From: JACVRW01 sp963808545
Lineage (GTDB): Bacteria; Actinomycetota; Thermoleophilia; Solirubrobacterales; Thermoleophilaceae
Assembly: GCA_963808545.1 (NCBI GenBank)
Contig: CAWEGB010000008.1
Location: 682,001 to 746,000, forward strand
DNA: 64,000 nt
Reading direction: 5' to 3'
The notes under the pieces are model-generated. The model saw only the letters and a program-made list of their open reading frames with translations, was not told where the DNA came from and ran no database searches. This document shows positions 36,449 to 47,212 of this stretch, in pieces. Each line of letters opens with the position of its first letter. Positions within the stretch are counted from its first letter, which is position 1. A program made the position numbers and the translations under genes.

Positions 36449-37240
36449 TCAGGCCGCCAGCGCCTCGCTCAGCTCGCCCACCAATCGGCCCACGGCGGCC
36501 GGTCCGCCCTCGGCCCCGGCTCGCACCACGCGGCTCCCCACGATCACGCCGTCGGCGATCCCGGCCACCGCCCGCGCGTGCTGGGCGGTCGAGATGCCGA
36601 ATCCCACCGCGACCGGAGCCGAGCTGGCCGCCCGCACGCGCGCCACCGTCTGCTCGAGCCCGGGAGGCAGCTCGGCTCGCTCCCCCGTGGTGCCGGTGAG
36701 CGAGACGGTGTAGACGAAGCCGCGGGCATCGGCGCCGATCTCCCTGATTCGCTCCGGAGTGCTCGTGGGCGCCACCAGGGGGACCAGCGCCAGCCCCTCG
36801 GCGTCGCAGGCCGCGCGCAGGTCGCCGGCCTCGTCGTGGGGCATGTCCGGCACGATCATCCCGGCCGCTCCGGCAGCGGCGGCACGCAGGGCGAATCGCT
36901 CGACACCGGCGCTGAGCACCACGTTGGCGTAGACCATCAGCACCACCGGCACGCGCTCCGCGATGCCCTCGCACACACGCAGGACGGCGTGCGGCGTGAC
37001 CCCGGCCGCCAGGGCCTCGCTGGCCGCCTCGTGGATCACCGGTCCGTCGGCGAGCGGATCGGAGAAGGGAATCCCCAGCTCGATGAGGTCGGCCCCGGCG
37101 TCCGCCGCCGCGAGGCCCGCCTCGAGCGACGCGTCGGGGCTCGGGTGGCCGCCCATCAGGTACGGCATCAGCGCCGCGCGCTTGCCGTGACCGGCGAAGG
37201 CGCCGGCTATGCGGTCGCTGCCGGTGGCGGCGACGCTCAC
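36449..37240 (-). CDS. trpA: Tryptophan synthase alpha subunit
   Basis: A 263-residue TIM-barrel enzyme cleaving indole-3-glycerol phosphate. The catalytic Glu and Asp lie in DLIELGIPFSDPLADGP, with the substrate loop VPDMPHDEAGDL, YTVSLTGTTGER and the phosphate site VGFGISTAQHA. The GTG at 37240 overlaps the trpB stop as GTGA. It is the last gene of the long trp string. Confidence 0.96.
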   Translation of the reverse strand: MSVAATGSDRIAGAFAGHGKRAALMPYLMGGHPSPDASLEAGLAAADAGADLIELGIPFSDPLADGPVIHEAASEALAAGVTPHAVLRVCEGIAERVPVVLMVYANVVLSAGVERFALRAAAAGAAGMIVPDMPHDEAGDLRAACDAEGLALVPLVAPTSTPERIREIGADARGFVYTVSLTGTTGERAELPPGLEQTVARVRAASSAPVAVGFGISTAQHARAVAGIADGVIVGSRVVRAGAEGGPAAVGRLVGELSEALAA

Positions 37241-38406
37241 GCCGGATCCTCGAGCGAGAGCACCTCCGCGAGGTCCTTGTCGCCTCGGCCCGAAAGCGTG
37301 ACGAGGGCCAGGCCCGGACTCGGATTGGCCATCAGCCAGGCCAGCGCGTGAGCCGGCTCGAGCGCCGGGAGTATCCCCTCCAGCTCGGCCACCCGGCGAA
37401 ATGCCACCAGGGCCGCGCTGTCCTCCACGGCCACGTAGCGCACGCGCCCGGAGTCGCGCAGCCAGGCGTGCTCCGGGCCCACGCCGGGATAATCGAGGCC
37501 CGCGGAGATCGAGTGGGCCTCGAGGATCTGGCCCTCCTCGTCCTGCAGCACGGCCGACATGGCTCCGTGCAGGACCCCGCGCGCTCCCGTGGTCAGCGGC
37601 GCCGAGTGGCGCAGCGTGCCGAGCCCCTCGCCCCCGGCCTCCACTCCCACGAGCTCGACGTCGTCGTCCACGAACGGGATGAAGCTGCCGATGGCGTTCG
37701 AGCCGCCCCCCACGCAGGCGACGACCCGGTCGGGCAGCCGGCCGGCCTGCTCGAGCAGCTGCTCCCGCGCCTCGTCGCCGATGCGCCGCTGTAGGTCGCG
37801 CACGAGGGCGGGATAGGGCGCCGGGCCCACGCACGAGCCGATTATGTAGTGGGTCGTGGCCACGTTGGCCACCCAGTCGCGAATCGCGGCCGAGACCGCC
37901 TCCTTCAGCGTTCGCGCGCCTGCGTCCACCCCCTCCACGTCTGCCCCGAGCAGGCGCATGCGCTGCACGTTGGGCTCCTGGCGGCGCATGTCCTCGCGGC
38001 CCATGTAGACCACGCATTCGAGCCCCAGCAGCGCGCACGCCGTGGCCGAGGCCACTCCGTGCTGCCCGGCACCCGTCTCGGCGATGACCCGTGGCTTGCC
38101 CATGCGGCGGGCCAGCAGCGCCTGGCCGAGCGCGTTGTTGATCTTGTGCGAGCCGGTGTGGGTCAGGTCCTCGCGCTTGAGCCACACCTCGCCGCCCGTG
38201 GCCTCGGAGAGGCGGGTTGCGTGGTAGAGCGGCGTGGGCCGGCCCACGTAGTCACGCAGCAGCGCGTCGAGCTCCCCGAGATAGGCGGGGTCCGAGCGGG
38301 CGGACAGCCACTCGCGCTCGAGCTCGTCGAGTGCCGGCACGAGTGTCTCCGGCACGTAGCGGCCGCCGTAGGGGCCGAAACGCCGCTCCAGCGGGGGCGC
38401 GCTCAT
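37237..38406 (-). CDS. trpB: Tryptophan synthase beta subunit
   Basis: A 389-residue PLP enzyme making tryptophan from indole and serine. It starts PLERRFGPYGGRYVPETL. The PLP lysine is in THTGSHKINNALGQAL, with ETGAGQHGVASATACALLG and the phosphate-binding GGGSNAIGSFIPF. The ATG at 38406 overlaps the trpF stop as ATGA. The frame is open further upstream, but that part is out-of-frame trpF. Confidence 0.97.
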   Translation of the reverse strand: MSAPPLERRFGPYGGRYVPETLVPALDELEREWLSARSDPAYLGELDALLRDYVGRPTPLYHATRLSEATGGEVWLKREDLTHTGSHKINNALGQALLARRMGKPRVIAETGAGQHGVASATACALLGLECVVYMGREDMRRQEPNVQRMRLLGADVEGVDAGARTLKEAVSAAIRDWVANVATTHYIIGSCVGPAPYPALVRDLQRRIGDEAREQLLEQAGRLPDRVVACVGGGSNAIGSFIPFVDDDVELVGVEAGGEGLGTLRHSAPLTTGARGVLHGAMSAVLQDEEGQILEAHSISAGLDYPGVGPEHAWLRDSGRVRYVAVEDSAALVAFRRVAELEGILPALEPAHALAWLMANPSPGLALVTLSGRGDKDLAEVLSLEDPA

Positions 38407-39044
38407 GCCACGGCGAGCTGGTCGGCGGCGGCCACGGCGCGGAAGAAGGCCTCGAGCTTGGCCGGATCCTTGCGGCCCGGCTCGGCCTCGGTGCCGCTGG
38501 CGCTGTCGACGGCGAACGGGCGCACCTCCTCGATGGCCTCGCCCACGTTGTCGGGCGTGAGGCCGCCCGAGAGCACCACCGGCGGGGTGGCGGGATGCAG
38601 GCGTGCGAGCTCCCAGTCGAAGCTCTTGCCGGTGCCGCCCGGGGCGTGCTCCGACCACGTGTCGAGCAGGTGGAAGTCCGTGGGAAAGGCTCGTAGTGCC
38701 TGCACCTGCGCCGCGTCCCGGACGCGGGCGGCCTTCATCACCCGGCAACCGGTACGCCGGGCCGCCTCGCGGCAGTAGACCGGACCCTCGTCGCCGTGCA
38801 GCTGCAGGAGGCTGAGCCGGTGACGGTCGGCGGCCTCGGCCACCTCGTCGAGGGTCGCGTTGACGAACACCCCGGTCAGCTCGGCCGAACGGTGCAGCTC
38901 GGCCCCGATCGCCTCCGCCTCCTCGGGCGCGCAGGCGCGCGGGCTGCCGGGCCAGAAGATCATCCCGAGCGCCCAGGCACCAAGGTCAACGGCCCGGCGA
39001 GCGTCCGCCGGGCCGGTGATGCCACAGATCTTCACGCGGGTCAC
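38403..39044 (-). CDS. trpF: Phosphoribosylanthranilate isomerase
   Basis: A 213-residue TIM barrel catalysing the Amadori rearrangement in tryptophan synthesis. Catalytic Cys is in VKICGIT at the N-terminus and the catalytic Asp in HLLDTWSEHAPGGTGKSFDW; phosphate binding is by LSGGLTPDNV and AVDSASGTE. It heads the second trp segment, separated from trpC by four genes of another function. Confidence 0.96.
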   Translation of the reverse strand: MTRVKICGITGPADARRAVDLGAWALGMIFWPGSPRACAPEEAEAIGAELHRSAELTGVFVNATLDEVAEAADRHRLSLLQLHGDEGPVYCREAARRTGCRVMKAARVRDAAQVQALRAFPTDFHLLDTWSEHAPGGTGKSFDWELARLHPATPPVVLSGGLTPDNVGEAIEEVRPFAVDSASGTEAEPGRKDPAKLEAFFRAVAAADQLAVA

Positions 39045-39089
39045 GGCGACCTATGGTCGCAGGCGCGCGCGGCCCCAGGGGTGTGGCGC

Positions 39090-40277
39090 CTAGGGGAAGA
39101 GGCCGCCGCCGTCGTCCTGCTCTTCGGGCACGGCCGGCTGCGACTCGGCCGACTCCGGGCGCTCGCCCAGCTCGACCTCCTCGGTCTGCAGGTCCCCGTC
39201 GCGGTAGAACTCGATCTCGACGCTGTCACCCGGGCTGTTGTCCGCGATGGCCGCGGCCACGTCGTCGGAGGACGTGATCTCCTCGCCGTCGACCTTCACG
39301 ATCACGTCGCCGCCGCCCGAGTCACCCTGCAGGCCGGCTTCGGAGGCGGGTCCGCCCTCCACCGCCTCGACGATCAGCGCGCCCTCCTCGACCGGCAGGT
39401 CGAGCTCGGAGGCCACGTCCGCGGTCACGTCGGACATGCTCACCCCGAGGTAGGCGCGGTCGATGTCCCCACCCTGCTTGAGCTGCGGGAGCAGCTCCTT
39501 GGCCGTGTTGACGGGCACGGCGAAGCCGATGCCCACCGAACCCTGGCCGCCGCCGGTGGCGATCTGCGAGTTGATGCCGATCACGCGGCCCTGCGAGTCG
39601 AGCAGCGGCCCGCCCGAGTTGCCGGGGTTGATCGAGGCATCGGTCTGGACGACGTTCGAGATCTGGAAGCCGTCGGGAGCGGTGATCTCACGCTGCAGGC
39701 CGGAGACGATCCCGGTGGTGACGGTGCGGCTGTAGCCGAAGGGGTTGCCGATGGCCACGACGGCGTCGCCCACCTGGAGCTTGGACGAGTCACCCAGCGG
39801 GAGCACGGCGAGATCCTCGACCTCGGAGGGATCGATCTTCAGTGCCGCGAGGTCACTCGACGTGTCCACGCCCTTGACCTCGGCCTCGATCTCCTTGCCG
39901 CCCTCCTCGAAGCTGACGGTCACGCTGTCGGCTCCCTCCACCACGTGGGCGTTGGTGAGGATCGTGCCGTCCTTGTCGACGACGAAGCCCGAGCCGGTGG
40001 CGTCCCCCTGCTGGGGCTGATCGAAGCCGGAGCTAGAGTCGCTCACGCCGGAGGCGGAGATGAAGGCCACGCCGCGGCCCTCGGAGGCGTAGATGTCACG
40101 CACGGTGCGGCCGCCGCCGTCCTCGACGGTTGCCTGGGTCATCGGGGCCTGGCGCTGCACGACGGTCTGGTCGTCGCCCGTGTCGATCACGTCCGTGGAG
40201 ATCAGGACGGCGCCGGCCACGAGCACGATGAGACCGCCAAGCAGGCCGGCAAGAAGGTTCGCGCCACGGGAGTTCAT
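39090..40277 (-). CDS. HtrA/DegP-like trypsin-type serine protease with PDZ domain
   Basis: A 395-residue membrane-anchored quality-control protease. One N-terminal helix (about 7-27) is followed by a linker. The protease domain has His in ILTNAHVVEG, Asp in TSSDLAALKI and Ser in INPGNSGGPLL. A PDZ domain follows from about residue 275 (AYLGVSMSDV, GGDVIVKVDGEEI). The tail is acidic. It lies between the transglutaminase and trpF. Confidence 0.94.
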   Translation of the reverse strand: MNSRGANLLAGLLGGLIVLVAGAVLISTDVIDTGDDQTVVQRQAPMTQATVEDGGGRTVRDIYASEGRGVAFISASGVSDSSSGFDQPQQGDATGSGFVVDKDGTILTNAHVVEGADSVTVSFEEGGKEIEAEVKGVDTSSDLAALKIDPSEVEDLAVLPLGDSSKLQVGDAVVAIGNPFGYSRTVTTGIVSGLQREITAPDGFQISNVVQTDASINPGNSGGPLLDSQGRVIGINSQIATGGGQGSVGIGFAVPVNTAKELLPQLKQGGDIDRAYLGVSMSDVTADVASELDLPVEEGALIVEAVEGGPASEAGLQGDSGGGDVIVKVDGEEITSSDDVAAAIADNSPGDSVEIEFYRDGDLQTEEVELGERPESAESQPAVPEEQDDGGGLFP

Positions 40278-40318
40278 GCCGTCCAGTGTGGAGAGGCAAC
40301 CTTAGAGTTGGGTAAAGC

Positions 40319-42721
40319 TCAGGCGCGCGGGCCTACGGGCGGCATCGCCAGCAGCGCCAGCAGGCGGTCGCGGACGCTTCCGCGGCTGAGCTCGCGGCGC
40401 ACCGCGCGGCGGTCGCCGAGCTTCGGTCCGGCCGGCTCGCGCGGATCGAAGCGCGCGGCGCGGAGGGCGCTCGCGTAGGCCTGGGAGGCGGGGCCGGCGA
40501 AGCGGCCGAGACGACGCTCCAGGCCCAGGAGGGTGGTGGCGGTGGGCAGGTCCCAGCCGAGTCGCAGGAGCGTTCGGCGAAGCTCGGAGAGCTGCGCGTC
40601 GGCGAGCTCACCGGGCGCGAGCTCGCGTAGCCGGCGCGCGCGCCGCACCAGCACGACGGCCGCGGCGGCGGGCAACGCGAGAACGAGCGTGATCAGCGCC
40701 GGCAGCAGCCAGCCCCCACCGTCCTCGCTCGTGGTGACCGCGCCTCCCTGCGCCCGCTCGGCCGCCACCCCCTCGCGGCCGCGCCGGATGTCGCCCGCGC
40801 CGGTGCCGGCCGCGCTGGCCGCGGCCGCCGTGGACTGCGACTCGGCCGGCGAGGCCGCCGGCGTGGGATCGAAGGGCACCCAGCCGATGCCGGTGAACCA
40901 GACCTCCACCCAGGAGTGGGCGTCCAGGTCGCGCACGCGGTACTCACCGCTGTCGCGGTTGAACGAGCCCGGGGAGAAGCCGGTGGCCACGCGCGTCGGA
41001 ATCCCGGCCATCCGCAGCATCAGGGCCATGGTTCCGGAGAACTGCTGGCAGTAGCCGCGCCGGTCCTCGAACAGGAACCCGTTGAGCGGCAGCGGCCGCG
41101 TCGGCACGCGCTCGCTGTAGGGGTAGTTGCGCTTGAGGTAACGCTCGACGCCCTTGACGGCGTCGTAGGGAGTGGCGGAGCCCGCGGTGATGCGCCTGGT
41201 CAGGTCGTACATGCGCGAGTAGCGGGAGTTCTCGAGGGCCCGGAGGACCTGCGGGCCTCCCCCGCTGTCGGGGTCGCCCCGCAGCGGCACGAAGATGCTG
41301 TCGCGGCCCAGCGTGTCGGCGGACCGCGCCGCGTCCCCCTGCAGGCCCACGCCCTCGGTGGCGTCGTCACCGCGGTCGGGGAGGAACAGCGCGGTGTAGG
41401 CGATCATGCTGCGCGAGTAGCCGTCGGGCACGCGCCGCATCTGCGCCTTGGTCGGATCGGGTGCGTAGGCTCGCACGGTGTAGCTGTCGCCCTTGCGCAG
41501 CTCCTCCCCCGGCTCGAGCAGCGTGGTGCCGTCGGCCGTGGTGATCTCGTCGACGCCCTCGACGTCGTAGGTGATCCCCGCCCCCACCACCAGCTCGGTG
41601 GACAGGGAGCGCACGGTGAAGTCGATCTCCTCGTCCCAGGCCGGGTTGAACTCGTTGTATTCCCAGGTGGCGCCGTCGGCTCTGAAGCGCGGAAAGGCCA
41701 CCTCGGCGCCGAGGCTGTCCTGGCCCCGGGCGGCCGCCCTGATCCAGCGCAGCCCGTCGAAGGTGTCGAGCGCCTGCACCTTCCAGTAGTGAGGCCGGTC
41801 GGCCCGCACGTTGAGCAGGGTCGTTCCGTCGCGGGGCCAGTCGAGCGGGCCGTACTCGTGCGACCAGTCGAAGGTCACGACCTTGCCGTCGCCGAACCAG
41901 CTCCAGGCCCGGTAGTCCCACCACGGCCGGTCGCCGTCGAGCGCCGCTGCCAGCGGCAGGGACAAAACCCCGATGCCCGCCACGGCCGCGGCTCCCAGGG
42001 CCGCCTCGCGCGGGGCCACGCGCGGCAGCCACAGCCAGGCCGCCACCAGCAGGAGCAGCACGAGTCCTCGAAGCGCGGGCGTGCCCGGGTCGTATTCGGT
42101 GACCGGGACGCCGTAGAGGACGAGCAATGCCACCAGCCCGGCCGCGCGCAGGACCGGCGCGGTGCGTCGGGCAGGCCAGAAGGCCAGGGTCGCGGCGAGC
42201 GCCAGCAGCAGAGGCGCGCCGAGCAGGATCGACAGCCGGATCCACTCGTCGGGCCCGTCGTAGGGCCACTCCACCCCCTGCACCCCGGCCAGCCCGCGGT
42301 CGAGACCGTCGGCGAGCTCGGCCCAGCCGGCCGGGAGCAACAGGCGGGCGGGCAGGCCCGCGGCCATCAGGCCCAGCAGAAGCGTCAAGACTCCGATCAG
42401 CGCGGCGGCCGCCCACAGCGCCGTGCGCGGGAGGGGAAGGCGGCCGACGAGAGCGAGGCCCGTCGCGCCGGCGAGGGCGATCGCCACGCCGAGGATGATC
42501 CGCCCGGCCGGGGCGTCGGCCACCAGCATCGCCCAGTGCGCCGCGCCGAAGGCGGCGAGCGCCCCGAACGCGGCCAGGCGCACGAGCAGCGAGTCGAGCG
42601 GGGCCGAGGCCGCTCGCGCCGCCGTGACCGAGCCGGGCGGAGCGTCGTGCGCGGCGCCGCCGGCGGCGCGGGACGCGCCGGCGGCCGCGTCAGCCACCCG
42701 ACGACCGCTCAGTCCGCTCAC
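40319..42721 (-). CDS. Transglutaminase-like membrane protein (DUF3488/TgpA type)
   Basis: An 800-residue protein. About seven membrane helices (residues 50-260) precede an extracytoplasmic transglutaminase core with Cys in DRRGYCQQFSGTMALML, His in DLDAHSWVEVWF and Asp in VPFDPTP. A further membrane helix follows at about 675-697 (LPALITLVLALPAAAAVVL), with a cytoplasmic tail of DUF4129 type. The GTG overlaps the DUF58 stop as GTGA. Together with MoxR and DUF58 it forms a widespread module of unsettled function, thought to act on envelope proteins. Confidence 0.92.
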   Translation of the reverse strand: MSGLSGRRVADAAAGASRAAGGAAHDAPPGSVTAARAASAPLDSLLVRLAAFGALAAFGAAHWAMLVADAPAGRIILGVAIALAGATGLALVGRLPLPRTALWAAAALIGVLTLLLGLMAAGLPARLLLPAGWAELADGLDRGLAGVQGVEWPYDGPDEWIRLSILLGAPLLLALAATLAFWPARRTAPVLRAAGLVALLVLYGVPVTEYDPGTPALRGLVLLLLVAAWLWLPRVAPREAALGAAAVAGIGVLSLPLAAALDGDRPWWDYRAWSWFGDGKVVTFDWSHEYGPLDWPRDGTTLLNVRADRPHYWKVQALDTFDGLRWIRAAARGQDSLGAEVAFPRFRADGATWEYNEFNPAWDEEIDFTVRSLSTELVVGAGITYDVEGVDEITTADGTTLLEPGEELRKGDSYTVRAYAPDPTKAQMRRVPDGYSRSMIAYTALFLPDRGDDATEGVGLQGDAARSADTLGRDSIFVPLRGDPDSGGGPQVLRALENSRYSRMYDLTRRITAGSATPYDAVKGVERYLKRNYPYSERVPTRPLPLNGFLFEDRRGYCQQFSGTMALMLRMAGIPTRVATGFSPGSFNRDSGEYRVRDLDAHSWVEVWFTGIGWVPFDPTPAASPAESQSTAAAASAAGTGAGDIRRGREGVAAERAQGGAVTTSEDGGGWLLPALITLVLALPAAAAVVLVRRARRLRELAPGELADAQLSELRRTLLRLGWDLPTATTLLGLERRLGRFAGPASQAYASALRAARFDPREPAGPKLGDRRAVRRELSRGSVRDRLLALLAMPPVGPRA

Positions 42722-43827
42722 GCCGCCACCCCTCGCCGGGCGCGCTCCACCTGGGCCCCGCTGCAGCCCGCCACCTCGAACTCGGCGCGCACGCCGGGCA
42801 TGAGCTCGGGGCAGACGAGGTAGCGGGCACCCGCCGGAAGGCGCTCGAGCGTCCGCGGCGCCGTCTTGAGATCAGCGCTCGTGACCCAGACCACCGCACC
42901 GCCACGCGGCCCCAGGGTCGAGCTCGCGGGAGCGGGTCCCTCCTCGACCAGCGCCAGCCGGACGTGGATGGACGGCCAGGCCGCCAGGTCGTGACTCACC
43001 TCGATCGGCCGGTGGTCGCCGGGCAGCAGGATGGCGCAGCCACCGGCGTGAGCGAGCCATACGCAGAGGGAGCCCGCGGCGCGCACGGCCTTGTCCAGCG
43101 CTTCGGGGCTGGCCGGCGCCGAGGGGTCAAGGACGATCAGGGGCGCCGAGTCGAGCTCCGAAACGAGCCGCCGTTCGAGCATCTCGCCGGTGCGCGCCAC
43201 CGACGGCCAGTGGATGCGCGAGGCAGGCGCGCCCTCCCGGTAGGCCCGCAGCCCGTCGATCTCGAGCTCCGCCAGGGACGTGTCGAGCCGCCGGCCCGAG
43301 AGCCCCGGCGCGGCGCCCATGCCGCGCTGGCTGCCGGCGCCAGCCCCGCCGCCGCCCGGCGCCGTGACGGGCTCGATGCGTGGCAGCACCAGCACCTCCT
43401 CGCCCCCGGGGCCCACGATCTCACGACTGAAGAGCCTCAGCGGGTCACGGACCACGAGCACCGCCGGCTCGAGCAGACGGCGGCCCCGGCGCGTGAAGCG
43501 GACGTTGATCCGCAGCCGGCGCGACCAGCGCCCGGCGATCGGCACGGGCCATCCGAGCAGCGGCTCGAGCAGCTCGCCGCCCGGCGGGGGCGCGAGCCCG
43601 CTGCGAACCTCCACCCGCAGGGGGTACGGCTCCTCCTCCACCACGGTGTGCGGGCCCGGCCGGCGGTCGATGACGGCACCGTGCGCGGCCAGCAGGACCC
43701 AGGCGGTGGCCACCACCGCCAGCAGGACCAGAGCCACTCCGGGCACGTACAGGGAGGGCGAGTCGAAGGTGGCCGCGGCCAGGCACAGCGCGACTCCGAG
43801 CAACGCCGTGACCAGTGGCCTCAGCAT
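42718..43827 (-). CDS. DUF58 domain-containing protein
   Basis: A 369-residue protein with two N-terminal helices (about 4-46) and a cytoplasmic DUF58/VWA-like domain. The family signature is LRAYREGAPASRIHWPSVARTGE. A Gly-rich segment APGGGGAGAG precedes it. The ATG at 43827 lies 5 bases after the moxR stop. DUF58 proteins work with MoxR ATPases in assembling or activating partner proteins. Confidence 0.9.
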   Translation of the reverse strand: MLRPLVTALLGVALCLAAATFDSPSLYVPGVALVLLAVVATAWVLLAAHGAVIDRRPGPHTVVEEEPYPLRVEVRSGLAPPPGGELLEPLLGWPVPIAGRWSRRLRINVRFTRRGRRLLEPAVLVVRDPLRLFSREIVGPGGEEVLVLPRIEPVTAPGGGGAGAGSQRGMGAAPGLSGRRLDTSLAELEIDGLRAYREGAPASRIHWPSVARTGEMLERRLVSELDSAPLIVLDPSAPASPEALDKAVRAAGSLCVWLAHAGGCAILLPGDHRPIEVSHDLAAWPSIHVRLALVEEGPAPASSTLGPRGGAVVWVTSADLKTAPRTLERLPAGARYLVCPELMPGVRAEFEVAGCSGAQVERARRGVAA

Positions 43828-43832
43828 CGCGA

Positions 43833-44783
<951 letters not shown>

Positions 44784-44791
44784 GCAGCACC

Positions 44792-44820
44792 ATGGTAGGG
44801 ATACGCGACAGTCGGGCCAA
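44792..44820 (-). promoter_or_regulatory. Promoter of moxR
   Basis: On the minus strand TTGGCC (44820-44815) and TACCAT (44797-44792) are exactly 17 bases apart. The start codon follows the -10 box by 8 bases, so a leaderless transcript is expected. The promoter lies in the only gap (66 bases) between trpC and moxR. Confidence 0.5.
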
Positions 44821-44849
44821 CGGTTCCGCGATGGGTACGAAACCGGATC

Positions 44850-45647
44850 TCAGACCTGGGTGGCCTCTTCGGAGTCGGTCAGCTCACGCACCGCCGTTTC
44901 GGGGTCCGCCGAGCGCATCAGCACCTCGCCGACGAGCACCGCGTCTACGCCCACCTGCTCGAGCTCCTCGATCTGCTCGCGGTAGTGAATTCCGGACTCC
45001 GAGACCACGACCTTGCCCGCGGGAACGTCGTGGAGCAGGTCGAAGGTGCGTTGGATGTCGACCTCGAAGCTCTCGAGGTCGCGGTTGTTGATGCCGATCA
45101 CGTCGCAGTCGAGCGCGAGGGCCCGTTCGAGCTCCTCGTCGTCGTGGATCTCGACGATGGCGTCGAGGTCGAGATCGTTGGCCGTGGACCACAGCGACGT
45201 CAGCTCGTTGTCGGAGAGCGAGCCCACCACGAGCAGCACGGCGTCGGCCCCGGCGAGCTTCGACTCGTAGAGCTGGTAGGGATCGACGGTGAAGTCCTTG
45301 CGCAGGAGCGGCAGGTCGCACGCCGCGCGGGCCTCGCGCAGGTCCGCCAGCGAGCCGCCGAAGTGGACCTCCTCGGTGAGGATCGAGAGCGCGGCCGCGC
45401 CGCCACGCTCGTAGGCCTGAACCACCTCGCTCACGCTCGCTCCGGCGCGGATCTCTCCCGCCGACGGCGAGCGCCGCTTGTACTCGGCGATCAGCGATGT
45501 GCGCGGGCTCCAGAGCGCCTCGGCGAACGGGCGGCCCTCGTGCCCCACGTCGACCTGGCCCTCGAGCTCGGACAGCGGGTGCTCGCGTTTGCGTGCCGCA
45601 AGCGATTGGCGCGTGGCCTCGACGATGGCGTCCAGCCGCGCGCTCAT
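44850..45647 (-). CDS. trpC: Indole-3-glycerol phosphate synthase
   Basis: A 265-residue TIM barrel. Catalytic lysines lie in IAEYKRRSPSAGEIR and LPLLRKDFTVDPYQL, with the glutamates of LVEIHDDEELERAL-like and VVSESGIHYREQ segments and the phosphate loop LVGEVLMRS. The start overlaps the trpD stop by 4 bases. It ends the first trp segment. Confidence 0.96.
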   Translation of the reverse strand: MSARLDAIVEATRQSLAARKREHPLSELEGQVDVGHEGRPFAEALWSPRTSLIAEYKRRSPSAGEIRAGASVSEVVQAYERGGAAALSILTEEVHFGGSLADLREARAACDLPLLRKDFTVDPYQLYESKLAGADAVLLVVGSLSDNELTSLWSTANDLDLDAIVEIHDDEELERALALDCDVIGINNRDLESFEVDIQRTFDLLHDVPAGKVVVSESGIHYREQIEELEQVGVDAVLVGEVLMRSADPETAVRELTDSEEATQV

Positions 45648-46652
45648 CGGGCGGTGGCCTCCACCCAGCGGGCGAGCACTCCGGCCGCGGCGCCCGAGTC
45701 GATGGCGTCCTCGGCGTGGCGAACTCCGTCGCCGAGCGAAGGAGCGCGGCCCGCCACGTGGATTGCGGCGGCGGCGTTGAGGACGGCGAGCGAGCGCTCG
45801 GTGCCCCGTTCGCCGTCGAGCACGCCGCGCAGCACCTGTGCGTTCTCGGCGGGAGAGCCCGCCCTGACCGCACCGTCTCCCGCCGGCTCGAGACCGACCT
45901 CCGCCGGGGTCACGTCGTAGGAGGCAAGCCGGCCGTCTCTCAGCTCGACCACCCGGGTAGCGCCCGAGACCGAGAACTCATCGAGGCCATCCGAGCTCGA
46001 CACTACCAGGGCACTTGTGGTGCCCAACTCCCTCAAGGCGGCGGCCATGACCTCCAGCTTTCCCGGGTCCGAGACCCCGATCACCTGATGGCGCGCGCCG
46101 GCCGGGTTGGTGAGCGGTCCGAGGAAGTTGAAGATTGTGCGCACCCCCAGCTCGCGCCGGATCGGCACCACGTGCTTCATCGCGGCGTGGTGGAGCGGCG
46201 CGAACATGAAGCCGAAGCCGATCTCGTCGATGCAGTCCGCCACCGCGGGCGGATCGAGATCGATGCGGCCGCCCAGCGCTTCGAGCACGTCGGCCGACCC
46301 GCACTGGCTGGTGGCCGAGCGGTTGCCGTGCTTGGCCACCCGGCAACCCGCCCCCGCGGCGATGAAGGCCGCCGTGGTCGACACGTTGAAGGTGGGTCGC
46401 CCGCCACCGGTGCCCGCGGTGTCCACGAGGTCGTCGCCCGCCTCGACTCTCACCGCGAGGTCGCGCATCGTGCGCGCGAGGCCGGCGATCTCCTCGACGG
46501 TCTCGCCCTTGGTGCGCAGGGCGATCAGGAAGGCCGCCGCCTGGGCCTCGGAGGCGTCGCCGCGCATGATCTCGGCCAGCACCGCCGCCGCCTCGCCGCT
46601 GGAGAGGTCCTGCCCCTCGGCGAGCCGGTCGATGGCGTCTGTCAGAACCGGG

Positions 46653-46660
<8 letters not shown>
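45644..46660 (-). CDS. trpD: Anthranilate phosphoribosyltransferase
   Basis: A 338-residue enzyme joining anthranilate to PRPP. The PRPP loop reads DTAGTGGGRPTFNVSTTAAF, followed by KHGNRSATSQCGSADVLEALG and the metal site SSDGLDEFS. The GTG at 46660 overlaps the trpG end by 8 bases. Confidence 0.96.
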
Positions 46661-47210
<550 letters not shown>

Positions 47211-47212
47211 GG